This document shows positions 12,731 to 24,180 of a DNA stretch of 64,000 bases, piece after piece; the stretch's first letter is position 1, and every line of letters starts with the position of its first letter. Origin of the DNA: Climacteris rufus (taxonomy: Eukaryota; Chordata; Aves; Passeriformes; Climacteridae); the NCBI GenBank assembly GCA_013398175.1, contig VZRZ01001295.1:21762-85761 (forward strand), written 5' to 3'. The position numbers and the translations under genes were made by a program. The notes beneath the pieces were generated by a model, which did no database searches, was not told the origin of the DNA, and worked only from the letters and a program-made list of their open reading frames with translations.

Positions 12731-15551
12731 TGTCACTTCTCCTCGCACTCCATTCACTCACACTTTTTTTTTGTTAAATACACTGCCTGTCAGGCTGCAT
12801 TATATTTCTTCATGAGCCGCTGCATTTGCTGTGGGTATCCTTGAGGAGGTCCTCCATACTCCACCAAAGACCTTTCCTCCTTCCCTCCCTTTTTCCTAGG
12901 CATGCCTTTCCTGCTTTTCTGTGTCCCACAGCTGCCAACCCTGGAATTGTCCGGGAGGTCCCCACACCACAGCTGGCTTCCCCAGGCTAAAGGACCCATG
13001 AAATGCATTCATAAATCAACCCAAGGCTATTCTGGGAGGAATTCAGCTGCCTTCCTGGGATTCTGCTAAGTATAAAGAGCAAGAATCCAGAAATAAAAAG
13101 CCATAAAGGAAGCTTCCCCCTTGGAGAAGACAGTGGATACTGTGCAGCTATTGGCCTGGCTAATCTGTCGGGGGAAGCAGGGCTGGATAAATGTGGATGT
13201 GCTGTCAAAACATGTGAGGAATCCATTTGCACATTACTATGGAAATTTTTTCTCAAACAAAAACTTCAAGTACAGATGTCTAAGTGTTGCAGGCCCTGCT
13301 ATTTCATCTTTTGTGTGATGTTGTCTCTATTCCCAGTAGACTCCAAGACTACACCTCAACTTCACTGCTCCTGCATACAAATATTTGCCTGAAATATATA
13401 GTACATTGTAAGGTCACTTGCAGCTACGCCTGGAAAAATCAGACAGAAAAACTGAACAAGTTTTCACAATTGAAATTAAGTAGGTCAAGAATCCATCCAG
13501 CTTGTCTGGTAATGTGCTCCTCACGCTAATGAGATCTGGAGAGAAGAACCCCATGTGTGAGGTTGCCAAGGTGAGCAAACCTCCTCATTACAAACCCAGC
13601 TACAGCAGTGGCAGTGCCTGAATTTTGTTTTATCTTCCCCCAACAATGCACTCGAAAAATGCCTTACCCTGGCTACAAAACTTTCTGGAATAGGTAGAAG
13701 TATTAACTTCTGTAATTAACTTCTCTGATGATTATAGAATGTATTCCTTCATCTTAATGGGTGGGATGACCAAGCAAATATACTCAGATACTTGCCTTTC
13801 GTTTGTATCTTCTCACAGATAAGAAAGATGTATTTAATGATTAGAGAATGCAGGATATGATGTTTATCCCATTGCTGATTATTCCATAGGTGAGTTAAGA
13901 CCTCATTAAGGCTTTGGTGTCAGGTCTAGTGCTGACTTGCATGTTGGATAAAATCATTTCCCATGGAATATAGGTTTTATGAATCATTAAGATATAAACC
14001 CCGCCATGGAGTAGGTATTATAGAAAAACAGTAATACATAGTCATAAGGATATATAATTATATGTATGTGTGGGTATATATATAATGTTTAGTCTAGACA
14101 TCAGTATAATTATGCACAATAAGATGTGACATCTGAGATTCATGTGTGTTATAAATCTTTTTGAAAAGGGAAATGGTTAAGTCTGGGAAAATATTAATTT
14201 TCCCCAGCATTGCTCTGCCTCAGTGCCTTTTTATATCTGAGTTCTGAAGAGAAGACAAGGCACATCACTTATTCTTGAGCCATTTTCTTTTGGTGTCCAT
14301 CTTCTCATGTGGTCCAGAGGCCACCAGTCTGCTGTCTAATGTGCAAATGAAGCCAACCCTTTTGTTGTCCTCCATCAGAAGGCACAGAGCTTGAGGCTGC
14401 AGAGTTGAAAGCCATGGCTGCATGGTCTGAAAATAGAGCTGGGCACTATAGGCAATATCTTTTTCCTAAAGGAACTTGTAGGCTTGCTTGGAGAGGCAGG
14501 ACAGGGCATGGCAAGAACAGAAATGTTAGAGAAGTTATCTCTCAAATGCTCACATTTGGCTGTGAAATGAAGGGCCGGATTTCAAAACCTGGCCAGCATC
14601 TTTATGCCTGTAATTTGCAGGAGAATGTGAATGGAATTAATTGTGGGTGGAATTTAAGCAATTTATTTGTCTTAAGAATTTAATTTTGGGGAAAGAAAAC
14701 AGACATTTTGATATTTAATATGTGCTCTCAATTCAGTTACAGAACTGAACCTGCAGGGCTGCAAAAGCTGGGAAGGCCCAGATAAGGCCAGGATGAAAAT
14801 GTTGCTCAAAATAAAACCGTTCAAGGTTAACAAATTGCAAGACATCTTAAACAATTTAGCCAGCATATTGCTTGTTCACAACAGTATTTTCTGCTTTGCT
14901 GCATTTAACTTGGTTTGACTGGTGTTGAAGGTTCAAACCAGTTGGGGACCACACACAGCTTTAGATAATTAAACATTAAACTGGTTAGTGGGGTTAAAAC
15001 TGTTAAATATCCCAAACTTACATGGCATTCATTGAGCAGTGGTTTATCTCATTTGGCATGTTATTTTAAATATACCTAAGAAAACAGCAAATGCAAAATG
15101 CCACGGGTGACAGAGGGACTGCAGAGAATAAGCAGAGGACACGAGATGCTCAGGCACTCAAAGTTTGCATCTCTGCAAACAAGGCAGGGGAGATTCACAG
15201 GCCTTGTCAACTCTCAGATGCATTCAGCAAATTCTTCTGACAACAGTGCAGGAGGAGGCAAGTGCTTTGTTGTGCATCCTCCTAGAAATATTACAGACTG
15301 CAGAGCAAAGAAAACACAGAGGGGCGGTCAATATTTTTCTTGAATTTACTCCGAGTGGTGGAAGCTGTGCCCGGAGTGTTCCATTTATGTGTGGAGCTCT
15401 GCACTATATCATTGTGCTGCTCTGTAAAGTAAATTTATTCCTGAAAAAGACTAAAAGGCTTTCCTTGTAGCATATAGTGATGCCAGGAAAGTCTGAGGTT
15501 TTAATTGTTTTGTTGTTTTTTTTCTTTTATTGAATTTGATGTGCAACCCCG

Positions 15552-15565
15552 AAAAAAAAAAAAAA
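15552..15565. repeat. A-tract (A14)
   Basis: A plain homopolymer without a recognisable retrotransposed body upstream. Confidence 0.95.
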
Positions 15566-17931
15566 TCGGTTTACTTCCAAGCTTTATCACACTTTTAAAA
15601 CTTTTTAAAATTTATTTGATTTCACAGTGCATTGTCACTTGCAGATGAAAAGTTTCATTTGAAAAATAGAAAAAAACAGTTTTGACTTGATAGAACTTGA
15701 GGGTCTTTTAGTTGTTTTTCCCCCCATTAAAACATTTGCCAATCTCACCCCTCATCTGTGAATAATTATGACCTTGAATGTCATTTCTTGGTCAGCACGT
15801 TCTGTGCATGAAAAATTCCTCGTGGCCCAGCACCTGTAGAATGTGATTAAAATTCTCCACGTTTGAGTGGAGCCGCCCAAGCACGGGAGGGTGGATTTAT
15901 TTTTGGAGTAATTCTGTGTTGCTGTGAGAGTGTCTCTGGAACAACCCAGAGAAGGGGAGACCTCGGCACATTCCGAGTGCCCCACAGCTCAGGGAGCTCC
16001 TGGGTGGAGGGTTTGTGGCTGACCACTGGCCATGGAAAGCCAAGGAAGTGGAGTCAGACTCCTGCAGGATTCCTTACTCCAGCCCAGCCCTGTGTCTGGG
16101 AATAGGGATGAGCCAAGGGAGAGCAGAAGCCAATGAAAATAATCTGCCATTAGTTCCTGGTGGTCTCCTGTCACTCTGTATATCATTTCATTAAACATCT
16201 TTGTCATGCAGTAGAGAATTTGGCTCCAGCCACTTGAGTTTGACTAAAGAATAGAACCAGACCATAGACTCAATTTAGACTTTCTGGTTGCACATTTCTG
16301 GCTTCTCCCGTGTTCTAACAAAAACATTTTCTGTTGACTTTTAAAAAGAAAAAACTACACACACATTTCAGGTGAGGTTTTCTTGCTGCCTTAAAAGTGG
16401 TTTGCTACCAAGTTCTCCACAGCTGGCTGCTGTGCCTTTGTCTGGAAGGTTGTTAGGAAACTACAACTTCCAACAAAGTATTGCCCAGAGAGGTCATTTC
16501 CCTCTCTCCTCTTTCCACACATGAACAGACAGGGCTAAATTTCACTGCTTGCCTTTACATTCCTGTTCCCTGTGTACCAAAAAGGTGAAAAGTCTGTTAT
16601 TACCCTCAGGCAGAAGGGTCCTTTTCAGTGCAGGGGACATTTACCAGCTGATTTTTAGGAATAAGAATGCTGGATGGCACAACAAGTGTAAAAATTTTGA
16701 TTAAAATACTTGATATTTTGAAAACTTTGGTATTCATTCCCACGGACATGACATTTAGAGTAAGAAAAAGTAATCTTTTTTAATGACCACTTGGTCCGTG
16801 TTTTCAGGAGGGGAGTCCTAAGCTGGGAGCATTTACAATTTTTCCCAGGAAAACTGATATATACTTAGAGCGCTAAGTGTGGCTACCAGTGACACACAAA
16901 TGCTTTCAACTTTTAAACCTATTTGGCTCCATTCAAGAGATCAGCGTGGTGGTTCAGCTCATTAGCATTTGAGCAAATTTGTTACACTTTTAAGGAGCGT
17001 TTTCAGAATGGCCTGACCCGTCGGATGCAGTGAATTCCAGATGCTAATGGCACCATTTATCAAGGCAGAGCTTTTTAACATAATGCATAAACCTTTCCTG
17101 CATGGGAGTTTTACTGTGCATTCAATTCCAGTGCAATTCACTGCTCCGGGCAGAGGAAATGAAGAACTTAAGCAATGTAAACACAGGAGGAAAGGCTCTT
17201 AGATCAGTGTGGCTCCTTGAGATGAAATACTTATTTCCACAAAATTTGTCTTCCATTGTAACAGAGCAGGGTAACTGGGGGTGCTCTGGACTTAAATTAT
17301 CTGTCTAGGGTTTTTTGTGTTCCTCCTCTCTGGAGCATCTGAGCAGCTTGTACCCTATCAAAGCCTCTAAAAAAAAATCAAAGTATCTTATTTTTGGAGA
17401 AGAACTTCAATTGCTTTTGCAAGGGCCATCTTTTTCTTTGCTCTTTGTTGGGTCCTGCTGCACAACAAAGCTTCTGGTAACTAAAATTTTAGTGCTATTT
17501 AGCCTATTTACTCTCTGTAGCTGTGCTGTAGCTTTCTGATATGATAGCAGAATTCTTTCTTCTCTGTGATGTCTGGAATGATATTAAAAATAAAAAAACT
17601 GACCATGCAATGGATAAAAGACCATTACTTTGAGATTGATTGTGTTGAAACCAATATTAAATGAGAAACAAAAATACAGCAAGAATCAAGCGATTTAACA
17701 TACTCCCTATGTCCCAACTTACATTCTCATATTTTAATACTTCAGAATTTTCCAGTCTCCTTGACATTTGGAAGTGATCCCTGTGAAACCAGCTCGATGT
17801 CTGCCTCTCTGCTGAAGCGAACAGCAGTGACCACTTTGGTCCCATTCCCTGGACCCAAGACTTTTCATCTTTCCAGACTCATGTATCTTGTCAGGCTGAG
17901 CTGACACTTCAAAATGTAACAACTTGCACTC

Positions 17932-17963
17932 AAAAACAAAAACAAAAAAAAACCAAAAAAAAA
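17932..17963. repeat. A-rich interrupted tract
   Basis: Runs of A are broken by single C or CC, in the style (A5C)n followed by two A9 blocks. It resembles a decayed A-rich tail or simple repeat, but the sequence on either side does not match any element I know. Confidence 0.9.
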
Positions 17964-20860
17964 GGGATAGACTTAATTTTACCTTTATTTACTGTTTCAG
18001 TGGAGGGAGCAGCTCCAGTTTGTAGTAACTCACAGCCTGACCAAAGGGCTGTGGCTGTTACCCTGGGTAGTGTGAGATCATGGGATTCTTTCCCTTTTCC
18101 TTGCCTGTTTTATTCCAAATACAGTTGGCTTCAGGTTCCCACCTCCTGTTATTCACAATGCAAGGATTTTGGGCCCTAATGCTACAAATGTTCCTGCATG
18201 TTTAACTACAAGCATATGAGTACTCCCAAATTGAGGCCCTGGAACTCTTCACATCTTAAGCACATCGTCTCCGATGCTGGAAATTCCTGTGCATATGCTT
18301 TTCTTTCCCCCTTGGAGCAGTCTCATTAATTTCAGCAGGACCCACAGTAGTAAAGTTAAAACACATCCATAAGTATTTGCAGGTTCAGGTCCGTAGTGAC
18401 ATTTCTTGTCCTCCAATGTTATTTTATCCCTAAGTCTGTTCATTGTCAAAAAATGAATCTTTGAGTAATCAGGTCTCACAACTCCCCTCAACCCCCTTCC
18501 TGGAACTGATTTTGTATGCTTTTCTCTGGCAAGGCCTGTGGACAGCAGCAAGGCTGTCCTAAATCAAATAACATTAAGAATCTGACATAAATTGACAAGG
18601 GCCAAGTATGGCTGAGCTGGAGTTTAAACCCAGCTGAAGTGAAGAGCTCTCCCTGCTGTAGTTTAGCTTTAGTCACACTCTTTTCAGTTGTTTTCTACTT
18701 CAACTGATTGATTTTTCTTTTTAATGGTAGAAAATAAACTGGATGGGAGTTATAAATGAGAGAGGCTTGAATGCCAAAGTGCTGGAATTTGTGTTCCTAA
18801 ATGACCTGGAGAGACACCTCTATTGCACTTCTTAGCTCCTTGTGTTTTGCAACATTTTGCTCCAAAAAATGAGGTTTGAAGGGGACAATTCAGTATTTTC
18901 ACAGTTTTGGTACAAAACCCATCTGTGTTATTGAAAGTTGTTCAACTATTGAAAGTGTAGGTGTGAGGAGCAGAGCAGTTCCCAGTCCTGGACTAACGAC
19001 TGGGAATTCCTCTTCCAGCCCCTTGCCAGGTCCCTGTGAGATTACCTCCTCCCCGGGAAGTGCAGAGGCCATGCTTGGGGAGGCATCATCCCCCAGAGCC
19101 TGCACAATTCCGTCTGTTTCCTTCCCAAAGCAGCTGGAGGGGAGTTTGGTAAAAGCACGAGGGGCAGCACAGCCCGGTGTGCTGGGCTGAAAGGCAGGAA
19201 ATCCTGGCTGCTATTCCTGGCTCCTGCTTTGCCTGCTGGAGTCTTTAGGCAGGAGCTTGGCTTCTCCAGCATTGTCCTTGACATCAGCAAAGCACCTGAA
19301 AAGCAGCAGCACCTTCCAGGACTTTGTTCCTGCTGCAGAAGTTGCCTTGTGGAGATGTTTTCCCAAAGTATGGCTCGTGTAGGAACAGGGAAAGAGCAGG
19401 TGAAGAAAGCAGTTGTTACTTCTTCTGTAAATACAGAGCTCGGATGTTTGAACAGGTTCCATCCATCAAATGTACATGGAGCTCTGGTCTCAAATTGTGT
19501 CCAGAACTGCAGGTTCAAATAAAACATCATTTCTCCTGCAAAGATGTGGACTTAGCCATCAACACATCCAGCAGCTTAATATGGATATGAAACTGTGGTG
19601 GCATTCACTGCCTAACTGGCTTAAAAATCAAACTCCAGTGATCCTATAACTTCATAATCCTCAAATAAAAACAACTGACATGGATTTTATGTTCCTGTGT
19701 ATTAGAAATGGGAAGCATCATCTGTTTTTAATGGAAACATAGCAAATTACTGTGTCTGAAACTCTGTCACTTGCTCCAAGCAAAGCTCAGGCAAATTCTG
19801 GCTTATCTGAATGATTTCAGATAAAATTTCGGATAGGATTAGCTGTCATGTTCTTTGTTCTCTAAACTTTAGAGCACTTAAGGAGAGGAGCTGGCAACAT
19901 GGACAGTGTTTGATGATAAAAAATGTAATAACTTTAGAAGAGTAAAAACAGATGCACATAAGGAAAGTTAGAATAAACCTGGAATTTCTGGAAATTTTAT
20001 TAGTGAATATAGAGCCTTCTTGCCCATTTATAGATAAGGACATGGGTGTTTTAAAGGAAGAAGCAAATATATTGACGTCTGTTATGCAAAGAAAATAAGA
20101 AAAATCTAAACCTTGGTTTTTCTTTCTGCATGAGAAAAGATGATTGCTCTTGTCGTCAGAGCAAAATTTTTCAAGTTTTAGTTATATTTTTCCCCTACAC
20201 ATAAAGCTGATTATCAGATTCCCTGACCAAAACTGATTTTCCCAAGTATTGCATTTCTGAAAGTTATTTACTAAGATTGCTTCAGTGTTTTAAAATATCC
20301 AGGCTGAGATTTGGCTTACATCAAATTTGAATTCTTCATATTTGCCATGTTTTCAACTCCTAAAAGCAAGGGAGGAAGGAAAAGCAAACAATAACCACCA
20401 GATAGAAAAGAAGGAAAAAAAATAAATAAATGTTTATTAAAAAGGGCTAAAATTTGTTTGCAGCTATAAATGAATGAAGCTTCATTAAATTCAGGGGAGC
20501 TAGACACACTTACATTAGCAGAAAATAGGGTCCTTTTTTCTCTCTTCTTTTCAATAATTTTTCCAATGCTATTTTTAACAATCCTAGGGGGAGGCGGAAA
20601 GTAGGGTGGAAAACAGTTACAGCCATTTTATCACATTTTACTCCTAACAATGCAGTACAAATGAAAAGAAACCATAATGCTCTGTAGAATAATACATTAA
20701 TCATCATCAGGCGTCATTCAGTGCAGGCCGCTCTTTCCACACCATGGAAAACAGGAGCAGATACCCTCGGAAAGGAGAAGTGCCTTATCTAATCTCACCT
20801 AGCCTGGAGTACAGAAGGGCTGCTCTGGGCTTGTGGTGTTTGTCAGCTCATGGATGGGGC

Positions 20861-20928
20861 AAACCCCTCGTGAGGGGTTTCTTTTGAACCCTGAGAGATT
20901 TATCAAGGGTTTCACCCCTCAAGGGGTG
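20861..20928. repeat. cluster of three short inverted repeats with CCCCT cores
   Basis: At 20861-20880 a perfect 9-bp inverted repeat, AAACCCCTC / GAGGGGTTT, is separated by GT. At 20887-20911 AACCCT pairs with AGGGTT across 13 bases. At 20913-20928 CACCCCT pairs with AGGGGTG across CA. A further AGAGGGGTT lies just downstream, near 20935. All share the CCCCT/AGGGG core, so the site may bind a GC-box or zinc-finger factor as dimers, or extrude as cruciforms. The arms are directly visible; function is inferred. Confidence 0.85.
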
Positions 20929-22809
20929 GGAATTAGAGGGGTTAGAGGCCCATCCACACAGGATATTTTTACTCAGTGACAAATTGGTTTTCCTTGAGAA
21001 AAAATAATTCACTTCCCTGGAAAAAAAAAAACCCAACCTTTCTTACATTATTTTTCATGAGGAGCTAACTAGTTAAACTTGGTACTGGAAGATTTCTTGT
21101 CCAACTCCATTTGAGTGTGCAGCACCCAGCTCCGCTCCAGCCTTGCTCCCTTGGGAATGCCCAAAGCCTGATCCTGCAAAGGGAGTAGTTTTATAGTCTG
21201 CTGTGCTGAGCTGTTCAGGATTGTTCTGCAGTGTGGAACACACCCCATGGCTTTCTGCACTGCTCAGTGAAGGGATGCTTTCACAGCCTTTCCTCTTCCT
21301 TCATGGAGTGTCTGGAGGTTACAGTTCTATCTAAATATTAGGCATCTCCAGTAACTCAGCCTTCAAAGCCCTAGAGAGGAAAGCAGTCCCAAATTATCCT
21401 AAATATACCAGTGCAATCAAGGCTCAAACTCAAAATGGAGGGTTTATTTTGCACCCTATGATCTCCAGCAATTCCCCTTTCCCAGCTTTTCCATTTGCTT
21501 GTAGGTCCCGATACTCCTAAAACATCAAATTATTGCAGTTGGGAGCCAGTGGTAGAAGTATGAACAGAAGGATGGTCAGGAGATTGCCTAGAGATGATAT
21601 AGAGAAGAATAAAATTAGGAGGCAGCTTCCAACTTCCTTGGATACTTGTGAAAATGTCAGGCAAAAATTTTCAATTAAACTTTTCCCCCAATATTTCCTG
21701 TGTCCCTCCCATTCTCTCCTATACAGTGTATATGAATGTATATTTCTACTCTAGTCTTGCATCTCTCTCATAAACACATCTCATAACTGTGTGCATGCTT
21801 AGGTATGAAAATACTCTTTGTACAGCCCAATAGTGTTTGTACTGCTTCCAATCTCCTGTATCTCCACAAGATAAGTAGGTGCTATACTTATGTCATTTAT
21901 TGCTATTTGTTTCTTTATGTTGGTTCCTCTTAAAGTGCTCTTCTCGTATCGTAGCTCCAGGGCATCCTTGCATACAGTTATGATACATAAAAACTGAAAA
22001 GCACAATTTAAACTGCAGCACCTCATCTGCTCGCCCTGTTTGTCTGTATTTTTCCCTCTGCCAAACATCATATTCCTTTCATCTGGCAATATAATATGAT
22101 CCACCAGAAAGAAATGGAGCACAATGGAGAGTGAGTCATTCTGGCTAAAAGGTTGGGGCCAGATCCTGCACCCCCTCCTCCAAAAAAGCTCCTGTGCATT
22201 TGAATTAAGAGCATTTCCCAAGTAGGGAAGTTCAAGACTCAATCCTGTAACAGGTATGCTGGCATGGACAAGCATTTTTAGGCACAGGAGGTTTCAGTCT
22301 GAGAAGTTATTGCCATTTCCCTTTCATTGTGCCAGTTCTTAAAGTTCTTCCTTATTATTTGTTCTTGGAGCACCAGATTTGCTCCCAGAAGAAAGACCCA
22401 TATTGTTTGAGTAACCCTTATCTGTAAAACAGTCACCAGGAAATTTCAGAGGGATCTCAGCTGTGCCTTCCAAAGTCCAGTTCAGGGAACTGAGAGGGGT
22501 TTGTAGTACATGAAGGACTTGATGTGTAACTCAGCAAAACTCCCCGAGGTCTCAGTGAGGGTTTTGGCTGAATTCATCTGTAACCCAACCCGGTTAGTAT
22601 TTGGATGCAGAGTTCTCCAAGCCAGCTGAAAATGCCAGGAGTCCCAACCAGCCATCCAAAGCAGCCAGCAGAGAGAGTCCCTGAGCCCTCTGGCCTGCTC
22701 AAGCACGTCTGCCTGGGCTTCCCATCCAGGTATCCCTGCCTGGAGCCAACCCACCCTCTCCTGCCAGCAGCTTTTGCTCTGCTCTGCAGCGTGGAACCAT
22801 CCTCTGCCT
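20929..22809. other. noncoding sequence, no gene seen
   Basis: AT-rich, single-copy-looking sequence with an A-run near 21020-21031. A minus-strand frame of 158 codons at 21799-22275 lacks domains, and I regard it as chance. A GC-richer patch begins near 22600 and leads into the SINE-like relic. Confidence 0.6.
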
Positions 22810-22880
22810 AACTGGATTGGAAGCCAGTTCTCCCACCTCCCAGGAGAGCACAGTAACCACCAAACCGTTCTGCTTTGCAT
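22810..22880 (+). repeat. possible ancient SINE-like tail
   Basis: The stretch reads as a degraded version of the segment seen in old amniote SINE or hAT-type repeats. In those, a 'gaacccaggtctccca' type block is followed by 'aggagag...cagtaaccac' and a pyrimidine-rich end. Here AAGCCAGTTCTCCCACC, then CAGGAGAG, then AGTAACCACCAAACC appear in the same order. The match is from memory and imperfect. It could be chance in GC-rich DNA. Confidence 0.35.
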
Positions 22881-23829
22881 AGAAAGATATTAAAGAGGGG
22901 GTGAGAGCAGATAGACAGACAGATTAGGGCTCCTGGCTGGGCTGCTGCTCCAGAATGTGGGAGAGTCGCCTTTCGGTTTCTCTCCTAACGAATATTCAAA
23001 TGTGGAGACAAAGTGGAAGAGTTTCAGTGGGAAAGGCTGGAGGATACTTGCCCTGGCAGGGAGGGAGCCTTTGCTGTGAGGTGAGAGTGAAAATTGCCCA
23101 AGTCCCCACTCGGCATCAGGGTGTGCAGTGGTCTGCACTCGAGTCTCCTGCACTGAAGGCAAATAAAACACACGAAGTGGTGAGATCCTGCCAAAGGTGA
23201 AGGTGGTTCCAGCTCTTAATCCACGAGGTCCTCTCCAAATACCGCTGTGGAAGGAGGCCATGTGGACACATTTACTCAGAAGAACTTTAACATTCACCTT
23301 GTGGTTCTTCTTGCTGCAATACAGACCGAAATTGCAATAGAAGGGCAAGGCAGTACCAGTTCTGGTGCTTAGCACATTTTATTGGTGGAAGCACAGAATT
23401 CTGAGGAATATAGGCTCTTCCAGAACAGCTGAATGAGGGGTTCAGTGCCTTATTTCAGGATTAGTGCCTCTGAGTGTCAGTTGGGTGAACATGTCACTTC
23501 ATGACCTTAATCTTTCCAGATTTTACCTAGTTTGGTCTTTTAAAATTCTTCCTGTAGCTGTTCTCCTGTGATTTTTTCTGTTCCTTATGCTGCATCAGTC
23601 ATACATCAGGTTGTGGCTACTCCCCAGTGGCTTGCAGAGAACAATAACACAGGTGAGAAAATATGCCCACTCATATATTTTGATTGTTTGACTTTCCCCT
23701 ATATCTCCCTGGAATATAGCTCTACCTGCGTGCTTATTTACATATTAATGTGCAAGTATTTTCAGACCCACGTATTTAGCAGAACTCAGAACCTGGGGAA
23801 TAATCTGTAGATAGTACAAGTATATCATT
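22881..23829. other. noncoding sequence, no gene seen
   Basis: A minus-strand frame of 161 codons (22890-23375) has no signal peptide, domain or coding texture, and a plus-strand frame overlaps it. No repeat or RNA is recognised. Confidence 0.6.
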
Positions 23830-24180
23830 TTGATTTACAGGCTAACATTTAAATGTTTTGAGGTCAGACCTCTGCGAGAAAATAATTCACAACTGGATCT
23901 ACAGCCTGCACTGGCTGTACATTTATTGCCAACGAGCACAACACAGATTGTTTTTTACGTGCCTGCTTTTTATTGCTTTAGATGCTGTTGTAGGATAGTT
24001 CACATAAACATTTATATAGGGTTTAGAAAACAGTTGTTAGCGAGGAGGAAGCTCTTTCTGTTTACACAGCCTCGAACAAAGCCACCGCGCGGAGCTCCCT
24101 CTAATTGACATGTGGGCGGGCTTTTTTCAAGTCACTGACTGGAAGAAGTGAGTGTCTGAGATTTATTCGTGACAGGACTT
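23830..24180. promoter_or_regulatory. candidate regulatory element with local CpGs
   Basis: An AT-rich stretch leads into a compact segment at about 24070-24125 containing ACCGCGCGGAG, TAATTGA, the E-box CATGTG and GGGCGGGC, the last being an Sp-type GC box. This combination is unusual in the surrounding CpG-poor DNA and resembles a developmental enhancer or a weak distal promoter. No transcript or exon can be tied to it. Confidence 0.3.

Larger units (their letters stand above)
12731..20860. other. noncoding sequence, no gene seen
   Basis: Long AT-rich stretches alternate with a GC-richer patch at about 18970-19300. Simple repeats are an AT/TG-rich run near 14050-14086 and A-rich tracts at 15552-15565 and 17932-17963. 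An 8-bp inverted repeat (TGGTTTGA / TCAAACCA) lies at 14911-14940 with a 14-base spacer. A minus-strand frame of 162 codons at 19042-19530 overlaps plus-strand frames and has no family features. No exon is supported. Confidence 0.65.

Noticed and set aside
14911..14942. GGTTCAAACC resembling a tRNA B-box
   Set aside because: No A-box, no cloverleaf-compatible arms and no anticodon stem. It is part of a short inverted repeat.
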